Shown here piece by piece: positions 24,259 through 32,442 of a stretch of DNA of 64,000 bases. This DNA comes from Flavobacterium sp. IB48 (GTDB lineage: Bacteria; Bacteroidota; Bacteroidia; Flavobacteriales; Flavobacteriaceae): the NCBI RefSeq assembly GCF_016405855.1, contig NZ_JAEFCA010000005.1, positions 310,001 to 374,000 on the forward strand. The letters run 5' to 3'. Both the position numbers and the translations under genes were made by a program. The notes under the pieces were generated by a model, which saw only the letters and a program-made list of their open reading frames with translations, made no database searches and had not been told where the DNA came from. Each line of letters starts with the position of its first letter. Position 1 is the stretch's first letter.

Positions 24259-27186
24259 TTAAAAATTAAGAATGAATTCAGTGATATTCGTATCAGACGG
24301 AAGCTGTAATTTTTTACGAATTCTATAACGGGTATCTTCCACACCACGAACAGAAATTCCTAAAAGCGGTGCAATTTCTTTTGTATTGAAATTCATTCGC
24401 AAATAAGCACACAATCGCATATCGCGTGGAGTCAATTCTGGATAACTCGATTTTAATCGCTGCATAAAATTATCATGCAACTGATTGAAAATTTCTTCAA
24501 ATTCGTTCCAATGTTTGTCTCCCTGCAATTCGTGATCTATTAATTTATTGATTTTCGTCAGAAGACTAAAGTTTACATTCGGTTCATTTTTCTTGTCAAT
24601 CTGCGCGATCAATTCTTTTATTGAAAGCAAAATTTCATTTAAATGAATTAAATTGACTGTATTTGAAGCCACTTTAGCATTTTTAAGATTAATTGTCGTT
24701 TGAAGATTTTCACGAACAATTGCCATATTTTCTTGTTCTAATGTCAGTTTCTGTTCGTTAAGTTCTGCACGGCTTCGAAGCAATTCTCTTTCCTGATTCT
24801 CTATTAATTGAAGACGTTGACGCTCAGCAACAAATTTCTGATATCTAACAATTAAATAAATTACAATACTATAGAGCGCAAAATAAAATAAGTAAGCCCA
24901 AAAAGTTCTGTACCAAGGCGGTAAAACTTCAAACTTAAAAACAGCTTCTTCACTAACCACATCGTACATATTTTTTGCGCGTACATGAAAAACATATTCA
25001 TTTTCTGGCAAGTTGGTATATTCTTTCTCTGTTTGAAGGCTGTAATCTGACCAAGTTGGCTCAAAACCTTCTAGCCAATACTCGTATTTTGTTGCATCTG
25101 CATCATCAAAACAAAGCGATGCAAAAGAAAAATGAAGCGCATTATTGGCATAAGATAATACAGTCGAAAACTTATCATTTACTGATCCTGTTTTATTTGG
25201 GAGCACATCGTAACGGCTGGAAAACAACAAACTATCTTTCGGAAAAATACATTTTACTTCTGAAATAACTGCTTTGTATTTCGTTTCGTATTTCTTGTTT
25301 TTAATTGCACTGTAATGTATCAAACCCTCTTGTGTTCCAAAGAAAACGTCACCACTGTTTGTGGTTTGAATATTTTCGAAACCAGGAACATATATATATC
25401 GGAGTTTTCGAAATGGAAGTTCTTCAATCTTAAAACTCCCATTCTTCTGTTTGCTCATTTTTCCGGTATTTTCGCCAGAAACGTACCAAATATTATCCTG
25501 ATTGTCTGGTTTTAATAATCGAATATGATTTTCTAATCCGAGATATTTCTTGAAAACAGGATCTGGAATCATTTTTTTTGAAGAAACATCTTGCCTGTAA
25601 ACGCCTTTTGTTGTTCCAAATAATATCTGATCATCTACTTTAAAAGTATTCAAAAACAAACTCGACGGAAATCCACTCTTATCATTATAAAACTGAATAT
25701 CGGTAACGGAATCAAATGTTGAATTGAATTTAAGTTTATAAATTCCTTTATAACCGTGCGCAATCCAAATGTTTCCTTGTTTATCGGTTTCCATAATTCT
25801 ACTACTTTCCTCAAAACCTTTTATTCGATGCTGAAAAACCCAAGATCCATTTACTTTTTTCAGCAAATATAATCCTGTGTATCCACCAACTACCAATAAA
25901 TCTGACCGATTCGGAATTAGAATTCCTTGCCAAGCACCATCTATTTGGGCCAGCGATTTCGCAGAATTTCCATTGATTTCGAATATTCCGTTTTTTTCAA
26001 AAGCCAACAAAGAATTACCAAAAACACCAAGATTCCAGACATTTTCAGACATTCCAGAAACATGCTGAAAAGTTACATTTTCTCTTTTTCCGCTTTTATA
26101 AGCTTCCCAATTCAGCCAAAACAAACCGTTATCTGTTCCGATATACAATTTATTCTGATAAATCTGACTGCAATAAATTTTGGTTTCAGAATTTGTGCCA
26201 TCTATGATTTTTGACAAAGGAGACGAAATCTGAATCAGCGAAATTCCACCTTTGAGCGTCACCCATAAATTGCCTTCTTTATCAATTTTAAAATTGGTTA
26301 CATATTCATTCTGAAGTCCCATTTGCTTATCAATATGTTGAACCAAATGTCCATCACTATCTATAACTATCAATCCTGATTGGCGGGTTCCAATTCCGAA
26401 ATATCCATCAGAAAGTTCAATTCCTGCTGAAATTTGATTCTGTTTTAGCAAATGATCTACTTCGGTTACAAATGGTTTTATTTGATTTTCATTGAATGTA
26501 AAAAGACCATTTTTTTGCGTGAACAACAAAAGTCCTTCTTTCGTTTGGAAAATCTTTCTAACCTGCATTCCAACAAACTTCTCACCATTTTCAACAGAAA
26601 TTAATGCACCGTCTTTTAGCTTTAATAATCCTTTTCCATTATCCGAGACATAAATTTCTCCTCCAACTTCAAAGAAATCATCAAAAGCAGTTTTAGCGTC
26701 TATTACCTTGATTTCTTTGTTTTTATAAATAAAAATCCTTTCATAAGAGAAAAAAATCACTTCGTTATTTCGAATCACCGTATGCAGTACATCACCAAAA
26801 TTTCGAGCCGATTTTGGAAGCAATTTTACCAAAGAAGTATATTGATATTGTCCATTTGGAAGCTGAATGACAAAGCCAAAATCGCCTTGAGCGCCAACGT
26901 ACATTTTATCGTTTTTATCTATCGCCATCGAACGCACCATACTTCTGTTTTCCGGCTGTGTGACAATTGCCCAGCGAACACCATCAAATTGCATAATACC
27001 AAAATGATTGGCAAAAAACATCATGCCTTTAGAATCCTGCAAAACATCCCAATTTTCTGATGCCGCTTTATATGCTTTCGGACTATAATTGACTATAAAA
27101 GGAACTCCAATCTTTTTGATTTGGGAATTGATAATTGGAGAAAATAATAGGAATAGAAGTAAAATTCTAATTTTAAATTTCATCAT
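24259..27186 (-). CDS. Reg_prop/Y_Y_Y membrane sensor with LuxR-type HTH
   Basis: The 975-residue protein has a signal peptide, a periplasmic two-propeller sensor built of Reg_prop repeats, and a Y_Y_Y domain ('YEYWLEGFEPTWSDY'). A membrane helix at about 763-782 is followed by a cytosolic coiled coil (about 785-840) and a C-terminal LuxR-like helix-turn-helix (about 918-975, 'TKEIAPLLGISVRGVEDTRYRIRKKL'). There is no kinase or receiver domain, so it appears to couple ligand sensing directly to DNA binding. It lies upstream of the glucanase genes on the same strand, making it their likely regulator. A 218-bp gap separates it from the GH16 start. Confidence 0.87.
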   Translation of the reverse strand: MMKFKIRILLLFLLFSPIINSQIKKIGVPFIVNYSPKAYKAASENWDVLQDSKGMMFFANHFGIMQFDGVRWAIVTQPENRSMVRSMAIDKNDKMYVGAQGDFGFVIQLPNGQYQYTSLVKLLPKSARNFGDVLHTVIRNNEVIFFSYERIFIYKNKEIKVIDAKTAFDDFFEVGGEIYVSDNGKGLLKLKDGALISVENGEKFVGMQVRKIFQTKEGLLLFTQKNGLFTFNENQIKPFVTEVDHLLKQNQISAGIELSDGYFGIGTRQSGLIVIDSDGHLVQHIDKQMGLQNEYVTNFKIDKEGNLWVTLKGGISLIQISSPLSKIIDGTNSETKIYCSQIYQNKLYIGTDNGLFWLNWEAYKSGKRENVTFQHVSGMSENVWNLGVFGNSLLAFEKNGIFEINGNSAKSLAQIDGAWQGILIPNRSDLLVVGGYTGLYLLKKVNGSWVFQHRIKGFEESSRIMETDKQGNIWIAHGYKGIYKLKFNSTFDSVTDIQFYNDKSGFPSSLFLNTFKVDDQILFGTTKGVYRQDVSSKKMIPDPVFKKYLGLENHIRLLKPDNQDNIWYVSGENTGKMSKQKNGSFKIEELPFRKLRYIYVPGFENIQTTNSGDVFFGTQEGLIHYSAIKNKKYETKYKAVISEVKCIFPKDSLLFSSRYDVLPNKTGSVNDKFSTVLSYANNALHFSFASLCFDDADATKYEYWLEGFEPTWSDYSLQTEKEYTNLPENEYVFHVRAKNMYDVVSEEAVFKFEVLPPWYRTFWAYLFYFALYSIVIYLIVRYQKFVAERQRLQLIENQERELLRSRAELNEQKLTLEQENMAIVRENLQTTINLKNAKVASNTVNLIHLNEILLSIKELIAQIDKKNEPNVNFSLLTKINKLIDHELQGDKHWNEFEEIFNQLHDNFMQRLKSSYPELTPRDMRLCAYLRMNFNTKEIAPLLGISVRGVEDTRYRIRKKLQLPSDTNITEFILNF

Positions 27187-27704
27187 TCTCTTTGGGTCTG
27201 TAGGTTAGTTTTGTGATTTTAAAAATCACAATCTTGAAAAATACTTCTTTGGGAAAAGTCATTTTCTAGATAAAAACATTCTTTTTTTTAAATGTGCCAA
27301 TAACAATTATTCATTATTATCAAAACAAAAAAGAGAATGTCGAAACTCAAATATATAAAATTTTATTTTAATGCAATAAATTACATTTTAGGAAGAGAAT
27401 TTGATAATTAGAGAATTGAATACGTTCCGTAAGAACGTTTGATTACGCACATACCATTATTCCGCAAAACAGATGTCCTTACTGGACACTTTGCAAATTC
27501 ATAAATGTTTTTTTTCTACTGACTAAATATTTCTAACGGAATAATTTATTTGTAAAAATAAATCGAATTAAAAATCTAAATTTTGTTTTCTGATTTTCAG
27601 CATTATGTACAGAATTACACCTATTCTGTATTTTCAATTATAATTAGATTTGTACTTTTATATTCTTATCAACTCTAATTTCGAAAATATTAAAACCAAG
27701 AATT
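27187..27704. other. 518-bp divergent intergenic region with REP-like hairpins and promoter
   Basis: No gene is supported here. It separates the divergent sensor and DUF4861 genes. Palindromes at 27422-27438 (ACGTTC...GAACGT, followed by TTGATTAC) and 27474-27488 (TGTCC...GGACA), plus a TTCTAACGGAATA remnant near 27532, resemble the hairpin modules beside the transposase at 1.5-2.3 kb. A -7 element is at 27645. Confidence 0.55.
27645..27652 (+). promoter_or_regulatory. Candidate -7 element (TAGATTTG)
   Basis: TAGATTTG fits TAnnTTTG and lies 52 bp before the TTG start of the DUF4861 gene. No convincing TTTG is seen at the -33 position. Confidence 0.4.
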
Positions 27705-28868
27705 TTGAAAAAACATCTTTTTATCATAGCCATTCTGACAGCCAATTTTACTGCTTTTTCTCAGAATAAAATCATAACTGTTACCAACAATTTAAAAGTT
27801 GACAGAGAGTTTGAAACCATCGAATTAACTAAAAAATCTCTTGGATTACCTGCAAATGTCAAACTCGAAGATTATGCAATAAAAAATGGCAATACCTTTT
27901 TAGAAACACAAACCGTAGATAATGATGGAGACGGAAATGCAGATTTGCTTTTATTTCAGCCCAAAATTAAAGCTTCTTCAAAACAGGATTTTGAGGTTTT
28001 GATTGGAACAAATCCTTCGGCTTCAAAAGTAATGAGCTGTTATTCTCGATTTGTTCCAGAACGCACCGACGATTATGCATGGGAAAACAATAAAGTAGCG
28101 TTTAGAACTTACGGACCTGTAGCGCAAAAAATGGTTGAAGATAATATTCCTGGCGGAACGTTAACCAGCGGAATTGATGCTTGGCTAAAAAGAGTCGATT
28201 ATCCTATCATTAATAAATGGTACGAAAAAACAACAACCGGAACTGGAACATACCATAAAGATACTGGCGAAGGTCTGGATAATTTTCAAGTTGGAGACAG
28301 TCGCGGCGTGGGCGGAATTGCAGTTAATGTTGATGGAAAATATTATTTCTCCAAGAATTTCATTAGCTGGAAAACGATTACAACTGGTCCAATTAGAACA
28401 AGTTTTATTTTAACTTATGCCGATTGGGATGCCAAAGGAAATAAAATAACCGAATCGAAATTAATTAGTTTAGATTATGGAAGTCAGCTTTCTCGTTTTG
28501 AAATCAATATTACTGGAACAAAAACTATTGCAGCCGGTTTAACGCTTCATGACAAAAAAGGAACAATTGGCACCAATTTAAAAGAAGGCTGGTTAAGTTA
28601 TTGGGAACCTATTGATGATTCTGAAATTGGTATGGGTTTAGTTGCGCCAAAAGGTTCGTTAATTAGTTTTGATAATCATGTTACTGACGAAAAAGAATTA
28701 AGCAACTTATACGGAAATATTTCAGTAAAAAACAACAAAGCTATTTATTATGTTGGTTTTGGATGGAAAAAAGGAAGTCCGTTTCAAACCAAACAAGAAT
28801 GGGAAAAGTATTTGAGTTCTTTTGCTGAGAAGGTAAATAATCCTTTGATTGTGAAGGTTAAAAAGTGA
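27705..28868 (+). CDS. DUF4861-family secreted protein
   Basis: This 387-residue protein appears to start at a TTG codon, because the signal peptide (KKHLFIIAILTANFTAFSQ) begins there and no ATG lies upstream in frame. It resembles DUF4861 proteins, with strands such as 'DNDGDGNADLLLFQP' and 'RTYGPVAQKMVEDNIPGGTLTSGIDAWLKRVDYPIINKWY'. DUF4861 genes often occur in glycan loci, but I know of no firmly assigned activity. It lies at the left end of the uronate locus and could act on uronic-acid oligosaccharides, as an uncharacterised lyase or accessory protein (inference). Confidence 0.75.
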   Translation: MKKHLFIIAILTANFTAFSQNKIITVTNNLKVDREFETIELTKKSLGLPANVKLEDYAIKNGNTFLETQTVDNDGDGNADLLLFQPKIKASSKQDFEVLIGTNPSASKVMSCYSRFVPERTDDYAWENNKVAFRTYGPVAQKMVEDNIPGGTLTSGIDAWLKRVDYPIINKWYEKTTTGTGTYHKDTGEGLDNFQVGDSRGVGGIAVNVDGKYYFSKNFISWKTITTGPIRTSFILTYADWDAKGNKITESKLISLDYGSQLSRFEINITGTKTIAAGLTLHDKKGTIGTNLKEGWLSYWEPIDDSEIGMGLVAPKGSLISFDNHVTDEKELSNLYGNISVKNNKAIYYVGFGWKKGSPFQTKQEWEKYLSSFAEKVNNPLIVKVKK

Positions 28869-28901
28869 TTTTTTTTGCCGCTAAGGCTCAACGTTTTTTT
28901 T

Positions 28902-28982
28902 AACATAGCCCCTGGTTTTAACCACGGGAACACAATGTATAATATCAATTCGTTTCCCGTGGTTAAAACCACGGGCTATGTT
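28902..28982. repeat. 28-bp inverted repeat
   Basis: The arm 28902-28929 pairs with 28955-28982 with one mismatch across a 25-base loop. Each arm also contains an internal GTGGTTTTAACCAC palindrome. It lies downstream of the DUF4861 gene. Confidence 0.8.
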
Positions 28983-28990
28983 TAAATTGC

Positions 28991-29123
28991 GTTTTGTCAT
29001 TTCGAGGAACGAGAAATCGCACTAGAAACTCTACAAAGATTGGCTTTACTAGATGGAATTCTTTGTGTGATTTATTTCATCAGTTCACTAACGTCCGAGT
29101 CTCGTTCCTCGAAATCACAAAAC
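28991..29123. repeat. 24-bp inverted repeat (TCATTTCGA family)
   Basis: Arms at 28991-29014 and 29100-29123 pair with one mismatch. The core words TCATTTCGA and GGAACGAGAAATC recur in slightly changed form at 35573-35678 and 61150-61253. It lies between the convergent DUF4861 and LacI-type genes. Confidence 0.8.
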
Positions 29124-29170
29124 TATATTCAAAATTTATTTACATCTGCTTAATCTGCGAAAAAATATAT

Positions 29171-30211
29171 TTATCTTCTAACAGGAAAATAATTTTCCTT
29201 CAAAATAATCTCCAACGGAATATAATGTGTCTTTTCTGTTTCTTCCTGTAGAACCAGCTTTTTATACAAATAATTTATTCCCATATAACCTTGATCTTCG
29301 GGTCTTTGGTTGATTAAAAAATCTATTACGCCTTTATTTAAATATTCGATGTTTTCTTTTAGTAAATCAAAACCAATAATTCGAACACCTTTTATATTAT
29401 TTTTTTCTAAAAACTCAGCAACAATATAAGCTCTAGAATTTGGTACAAAAACACTGTTTACGCCAGAAAACATTTCCAAATTCAACTGATCGATTCCTGA
29501 ATCTTTTAAGGCAAATTCGGAAAACTTGAAATTGGTTAATTCGTCATGATCTTCAAAATATGAATAAAAACCTTTTATGCGTTGCTGATACACAGAAGTG
29601 CTTTCGATTTCTCTAGTAATCTTAAAAATTAGAACTTGTCTTTCATTTTTTACAGCAAAACTGATTAATCTTCCAGCTAAATATCCACTCTGAAAAGCAT
29701 CTTGACCGACATATGCATGTTCGTTTTCTTCAGAAATATTCGAATCGATCATTACAATCGGAATATTTTTCTTTTCATATTCCTTTAAAAACTCAACAGA
29801 ATCTTTGTAGAAAATCGGTGCAAATAAAAGTCCATCACAATCAAATTCTAGTACTCTCTGAGCAGATTCTTTGAACGATACTAGATTATAATCATAAAAA
29901 AAATAATCCAAAACAATTCCGAATTTGCTAAATTCCAAAGCAGCTTTTTCTATTCCATCGACCTGACTTTTCCAATACTCCAAAGTTTCTGATTTTGGAA
30001 GGAAAACAGCAAAATGAAACTTTTTGTTTAAAGCCAGATTACTCGCCAAAATATTTCGGGTATATCCAAATTCTTCAATTATTGCATTTACCTTATCAAC
30101 GGTTTCCTGCGCCACTTGCCCGCGTTTATGTATAATTCTGTCGACAGTTCCGGCAGAAACATTAGCTAGTTCGGCAATTTTTTTTATTGTTATGATATTG
30201 ATTCTTTTTAA
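29171..30211 (-). CDS. LacI-family transcriptional regulator with no canonical start
   Basis: From the first GTG (30115) the product is 314 residues and lacks the DNA-binding helices. The frame continues upstream to about 30211, encoding 'ITIKKIAELANVSAGTVDRI', a classic LacI helix-turn-helix, for a full length of about 346 residues. In that stretch there is no in-frame ATG, GTG or TTG before the upstream stop; TTA, ATC, ATA or ATT codons would have to serve. The periplasmic-binding-type sensor domain (from about residue 60) is intact. It is divergent from the uronate operon and probably binds the operator at 30303-30316. Either a rare start codon is used or the gene is 5'-damaged. Confidence 0.8.
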   Translation of the reverse strand, partial: LKRINIITIKKIAELANVSAGTVDRIIHKRGQVAQETVDKVNAIIEEFGYTRNILASNLALNKKFHFAVFLPKSETLEYWKSQVDGIEKAALEFSKFGIVLDYFFYDYNLVSFKESAQRVLEFDCDGLLFAPIFYKDSVEFLKEYEKKNIPIVMIDSNISEENEHAYVGQDAFQSGYLAGRLISFAVKNERQVLIFKITREIESTSVYQQRIKGFYSYFEDHDELTNFKFSEFALKDSGIDQLNLEMFSGVNSVFVPNSRAYIVAEFLEKNNIKGVRIIGFDLLKENIEYLNKGVIDFLINQRPEDQGYMGINYLYKKLVLQEETEKTHYIPLEIILKENYFPVRR

Positions 30212-30263
30212 GTTAAAAAAATAAAAGCAGTTCGGTAAAATTAATTTATTTTATCAAAAATAA

Positions 30264-30294
30264 GTTGTTTTACATCACATTTTGCATACATTTG
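30264..30294 (+). promoter_or_regulatory. Candidate promoter of the uronate operon
   Basis: A -33-like GTTG (30264-30267) is followed after 19 bp by TACATTTG (30287-30294), an exact TAnnTTTG match. Transcription would start near 30300, about 60 bp before the first gene at 30362. Confidence 0.6.
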
Positions 30295-30302
30295 TAAAAT
30301 AC

Positions 30303-30316
30303 CGTGTACGCACACG
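30303..30316. promoter_or_regulatory. Candidate LacI-type operator
   Basis: CGTGT-ACGC-ACACG is a 14-bp dyad with a central CG, the typical form of LacI-family operators. It overlaps the expected transcription start of the operon and sits in the divergent gap beside the LacI-type gene, which fits a repressor site relieved by a sugar-acid inducer. Confidence 0.55.
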
Positions 30317-30361
30317 CAAATATACACATAACATCAAAAAACAAAAATAAAACGACTAAAA

Positions 30362-30811
30362 ATGATACTAGATTCATTACATAATGCTCAGAAATACTAT
30401 GGTTTACATCCAAATTTCAAGAAAGCATTTGATTATGTAAATCAAAATGACATTGCCAATCTTGAAGAAGGTGCTTTTGAAATTGGCGAAGGTTTAAAAC
30501 TAATTGTAATTGTCGGACAAGGAAATACAAAAGAAGAAGCAGTTAAAGGTTTTGAATGTCATGATAAAAACATAGATATCCAGATTTCGATTAAAGGACC
30601 AGAAACTTTTGCATGGAAACCAAGAGAAAAATGTGTGAATCCGAATGGTGAATATAGTGACGAAAGAGATGTTCGATTTTTTCATGATGCACCAGATACC
30701 TTTTTTGAAATGCAGGAAAAACAATTTGCAATCTTGTTTCCAGAAGATGTCCATACTGCAATGATTGGTGAAGGAACGTTGAAAAAGATTGTTATTAAAG
30801 TAAAAATATAA
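30362..30811 (+). CDS. YhcH/YjgK/YiaL-family protein
   Basis: The 149-residue cytosolic protein matches the YhcH/YjgK/YiaL (EbgC-like) family, a cupin-like fold found in sialic-acid, uronate and other sugar operons. Visible landmarks are 'FECHDKNIDIQISIKGPETFAW' (in two parts) near residues 60-82 and 'AILFPEDVHTAMI', which supplies the His and Glu residues of the cupin core. It is the first gene of the operon, and the aldolase gene begins 3 bp after its stop. It may act as a sugar-acid isomerase or anomerase; exact activity is unknown. Confidence 0.85.
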   Translation: MILDSLHNAQKYYGLHPNFKKAFDYVNQNDIANLEEGAFEIGEGLKLIVIVGQGNTKEEAVKGFECHDKNIDIQISIKGPETFAWKPREKCVNPNGEYSDERDVRFFHDAPDTFFEMQEKQFAILFPEDVHTAMIGEGTLKKIVIKVKI

Positions 30812-30814
30812 CTT

Positions 30815-31477
30815 ATGAGTACAATTCAGAATTCTATTGACGTCATTATCAAACAAGGAATGCTTCCGTTGTATTTCAATGCCGACGAAAATAAAAGCAT
30901 TTCTGTTTTAAGAACGTTATATAATATCGGTATTAGAGCAGTTGAATATACAAGCCGTGGCCCAGAAGCGCTTTCAAACTTCAAAAAAATGGTTGAAGTA
31001 AGAAATGCTGAAATGCCAGAAATGCTTCTTGGAATTGGTACGATCAAAAATTTAGTGCAAGCAGAAACTTATTATTTAACTGGTGCTGATTTTTTTATAA
31101 GTCCAGGATTTGTTCCTGAAGTCGCTTCATTTTTAATTCCTAAAGATGTTCTCTATGCTCCAGGCTGTATGACTCCAACTGAAATTATTGCTGCTGAAAA
31201 TGCTGGTGTAAAATTCATTAAACTTTTTCCTGGAAATATCTTAGGACCAGATTTTATGAGCGGTATTAAGGACATTTTCCCAGATTTAATTTTCATGTCT
31301 ACAGGTGGTGTTGACACCACAAGACAAAGTATTGAAACTTGGTTTAATGCTGGAGTTTCTGCGGTTGGAATGGGAAGCAAATTAATCAGTAAAGAAGTAA
31401 TGCAATTTGATGCTTACGAAACAATCGAAAAAGAAACGAAAAGGGTTTTAGATTTGATTGCAACGATTAGAAGTTAA
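30815..31477 (+). CDS. eda: KDPG aldolase (2-dehydro-3-deoxy-phosphogluconate aldolase)
   Basis: This 220-residue TIM-barrel enzyme splits 2-keto-3-deoxy-6-phosphogluconate into pyruvate and glyceraldehyde 3-phosphate, the last step of uronate breakdown. The family signature is clear: 'GIRAVEYTSRG' (catalytic Glu, near residue 47), 'GIGTI', 'FISPGF', 'PGCMTPTEI' and 'KLFPGN', where the Lys forms the Schiff base. It follows the YhcH-like gene by 3 bp and precedes an SDR gene by 33 bp, so they form one operon. The KDG kinase that would supply its substrate is not in the window. Confidence 0.92.
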   Translation: MSTIQNSIDVIIKQGMLPLYFNADENKSISVLRTLYNIGIRAVEYTSRGPEALSNFKKMVEVRNAEMPEMLLGIGTIKNLVQAETYYLTGADFFISPGFVPEVASFLIPKDVLYAPGCMTPTEIIAAENAGVKFIKLFPGNILGPDFMSGIKDIFPDLIFMSTGGVDTTRQSIETWFNAGVSAVGMGSKLISKEVMQFDAYETIEKETKRVLDLIATIRS

Positions 31478-31510
31478 GAAGTCAAAAAAATAATCAATTA
31501 TAAAAATTAC

Positions 31511-32323
31511 ATGAATTCAATATTCAACTTAGAAGGAAAAATTGCACTGATTACGGGAGGTGCCGGAGTTTTAGGAAGCAATTTTGCAAATGTATTGGCA
31601 AAACAAGGCGTTATTGTCGGAATCGTTTCTCAGTCACTTGAAAAAGCTGAAAGCACTGTAAAAGCTATCGAAGCAAATGGCGGAAAAGGTTTTGCGGTTC
31701 AGGCCAATGTTTTAAATAAAGAAGAATTAGAAAAAATTAAAGATTTTATCGTTGAAAAATACGGACGTCTTGATATCTTGATTAACGCCGCTGGCGGAAA
31801 TATGCCAGGTGCAACGATTCAGCCAGATCAAGCGATTTATGATATGAAAAGCGATGATTTGCAAAAGGTTATTGATTTGAATATTATTGGGACAATGCTT
31901 CCTTCTCAGGTCTTTGCTGAACTTTTTGCGAAACAGAAATCAGGAAATATTATCAATATTTCTTCTGCATCGGCACAAAGACCTTTAACGAGAGTTGTGG
32001 GTTATTCTGCTTCAAAAGCGGCAATCGACAACTTTACACAATGGATGGCTGTTGAATTAGCTCAAAAATACGGCGAAGGAATTCGTGTAAATGCAATTTC
32101 TCCAGGCTTTTTCATTGGAGAACAAAATCGCGCTTTACTGCTTACTCCAGAAGGAAAACTAACGCCAAGAGGCGAAAAAATCATCGATCATACCCCAATG
32201 GGAAGATTTGGAACTCCTGAAGATATTGACGGTGCGCTTTTATTTTTATGCAGCGACATGTCGAAATTCGTAACAGGAATTACATTAAAAGTAGACGGCG
32301 GATTTGCTGCAACGAGTATTTAA
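31511..32323 (+). CDS. SDR-family D-mannonate oxidoreductase-like enzyme
   Basis: The 270-residue short-chain dehydrogenase has the cofactor motif 'TGGAGVLG' (about 16-23), 'NAAGG' (about 92-96), the catalytic Ser in 'NISSASA', and Y-x-x-x-K in 'YSASK' (about 164-168). With an adjacent mannonate dehydratase it most likely reduces D-fructuronate to D-mannonate, the UxuB reaction carried out in many Bacteroidota by an SDR instead of the classical long-chain enzyme. A KduD-type role on unsaturated uronate products is the main alternative. It is in one operon with the aldolase and, past a hairpin, uxuA. Confidence 0.85.
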   Translation: MNSIFNLEGKIALITGGAGVLGSNFANVLAKQGVIVGIVSQSLEKAESTVKAIEANGGKGFAVQANVLNKEELEKIKDFIVEKYGRLDILINAAGGNMPGATIQPDQAIYDMKSDDLQKVIDLNIIGTMLPSQVFAELFAKQKSGNIINISSASAQRPLTRVVGYSASKAAIDNFTQWMAVELAQKYGEGIRVNAISPGFFIGEQNRALLLTPEGKLTPRGEKIIDHTPMGRFGTPEDIDGALLFLCSDMSKFVTGITLKVDGGFAATSI

Positions 32324-32338
32324 AACATCAATCTCTCT

Positions 32339-32424
32339 CCTGCAAGGTTTTTAAAACCTTGTAGGTTTAAATTGTAGATTATTATAAATTAAAAATACCT
32401 ACAAGGTTTTAAAAACCTTGTAGG
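32339..32424. repeat. 28-bp inverted repeat inside the uronate operon
   Basis: Arms at 32339-32366 and 32397-32424 pair with one mismatch. Each arm is itself palindromic around AAGGTTTTTAAAACCTT. It separates the SDR gene from uxuA and could partially terminate or stabilise the transcript. A shorter relative is at 56969-57000. Confidence 0.8.
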
Positions 32425-32442
32425 AAATAAAAAATATAAAAC

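Noticed and set aside
28994..29251. 85-codon plus-strand frame across the inverted repeat
   Set aside because: It spans a palindrome and the 3' end of the LacI-type gene; no start context or recognisable product.
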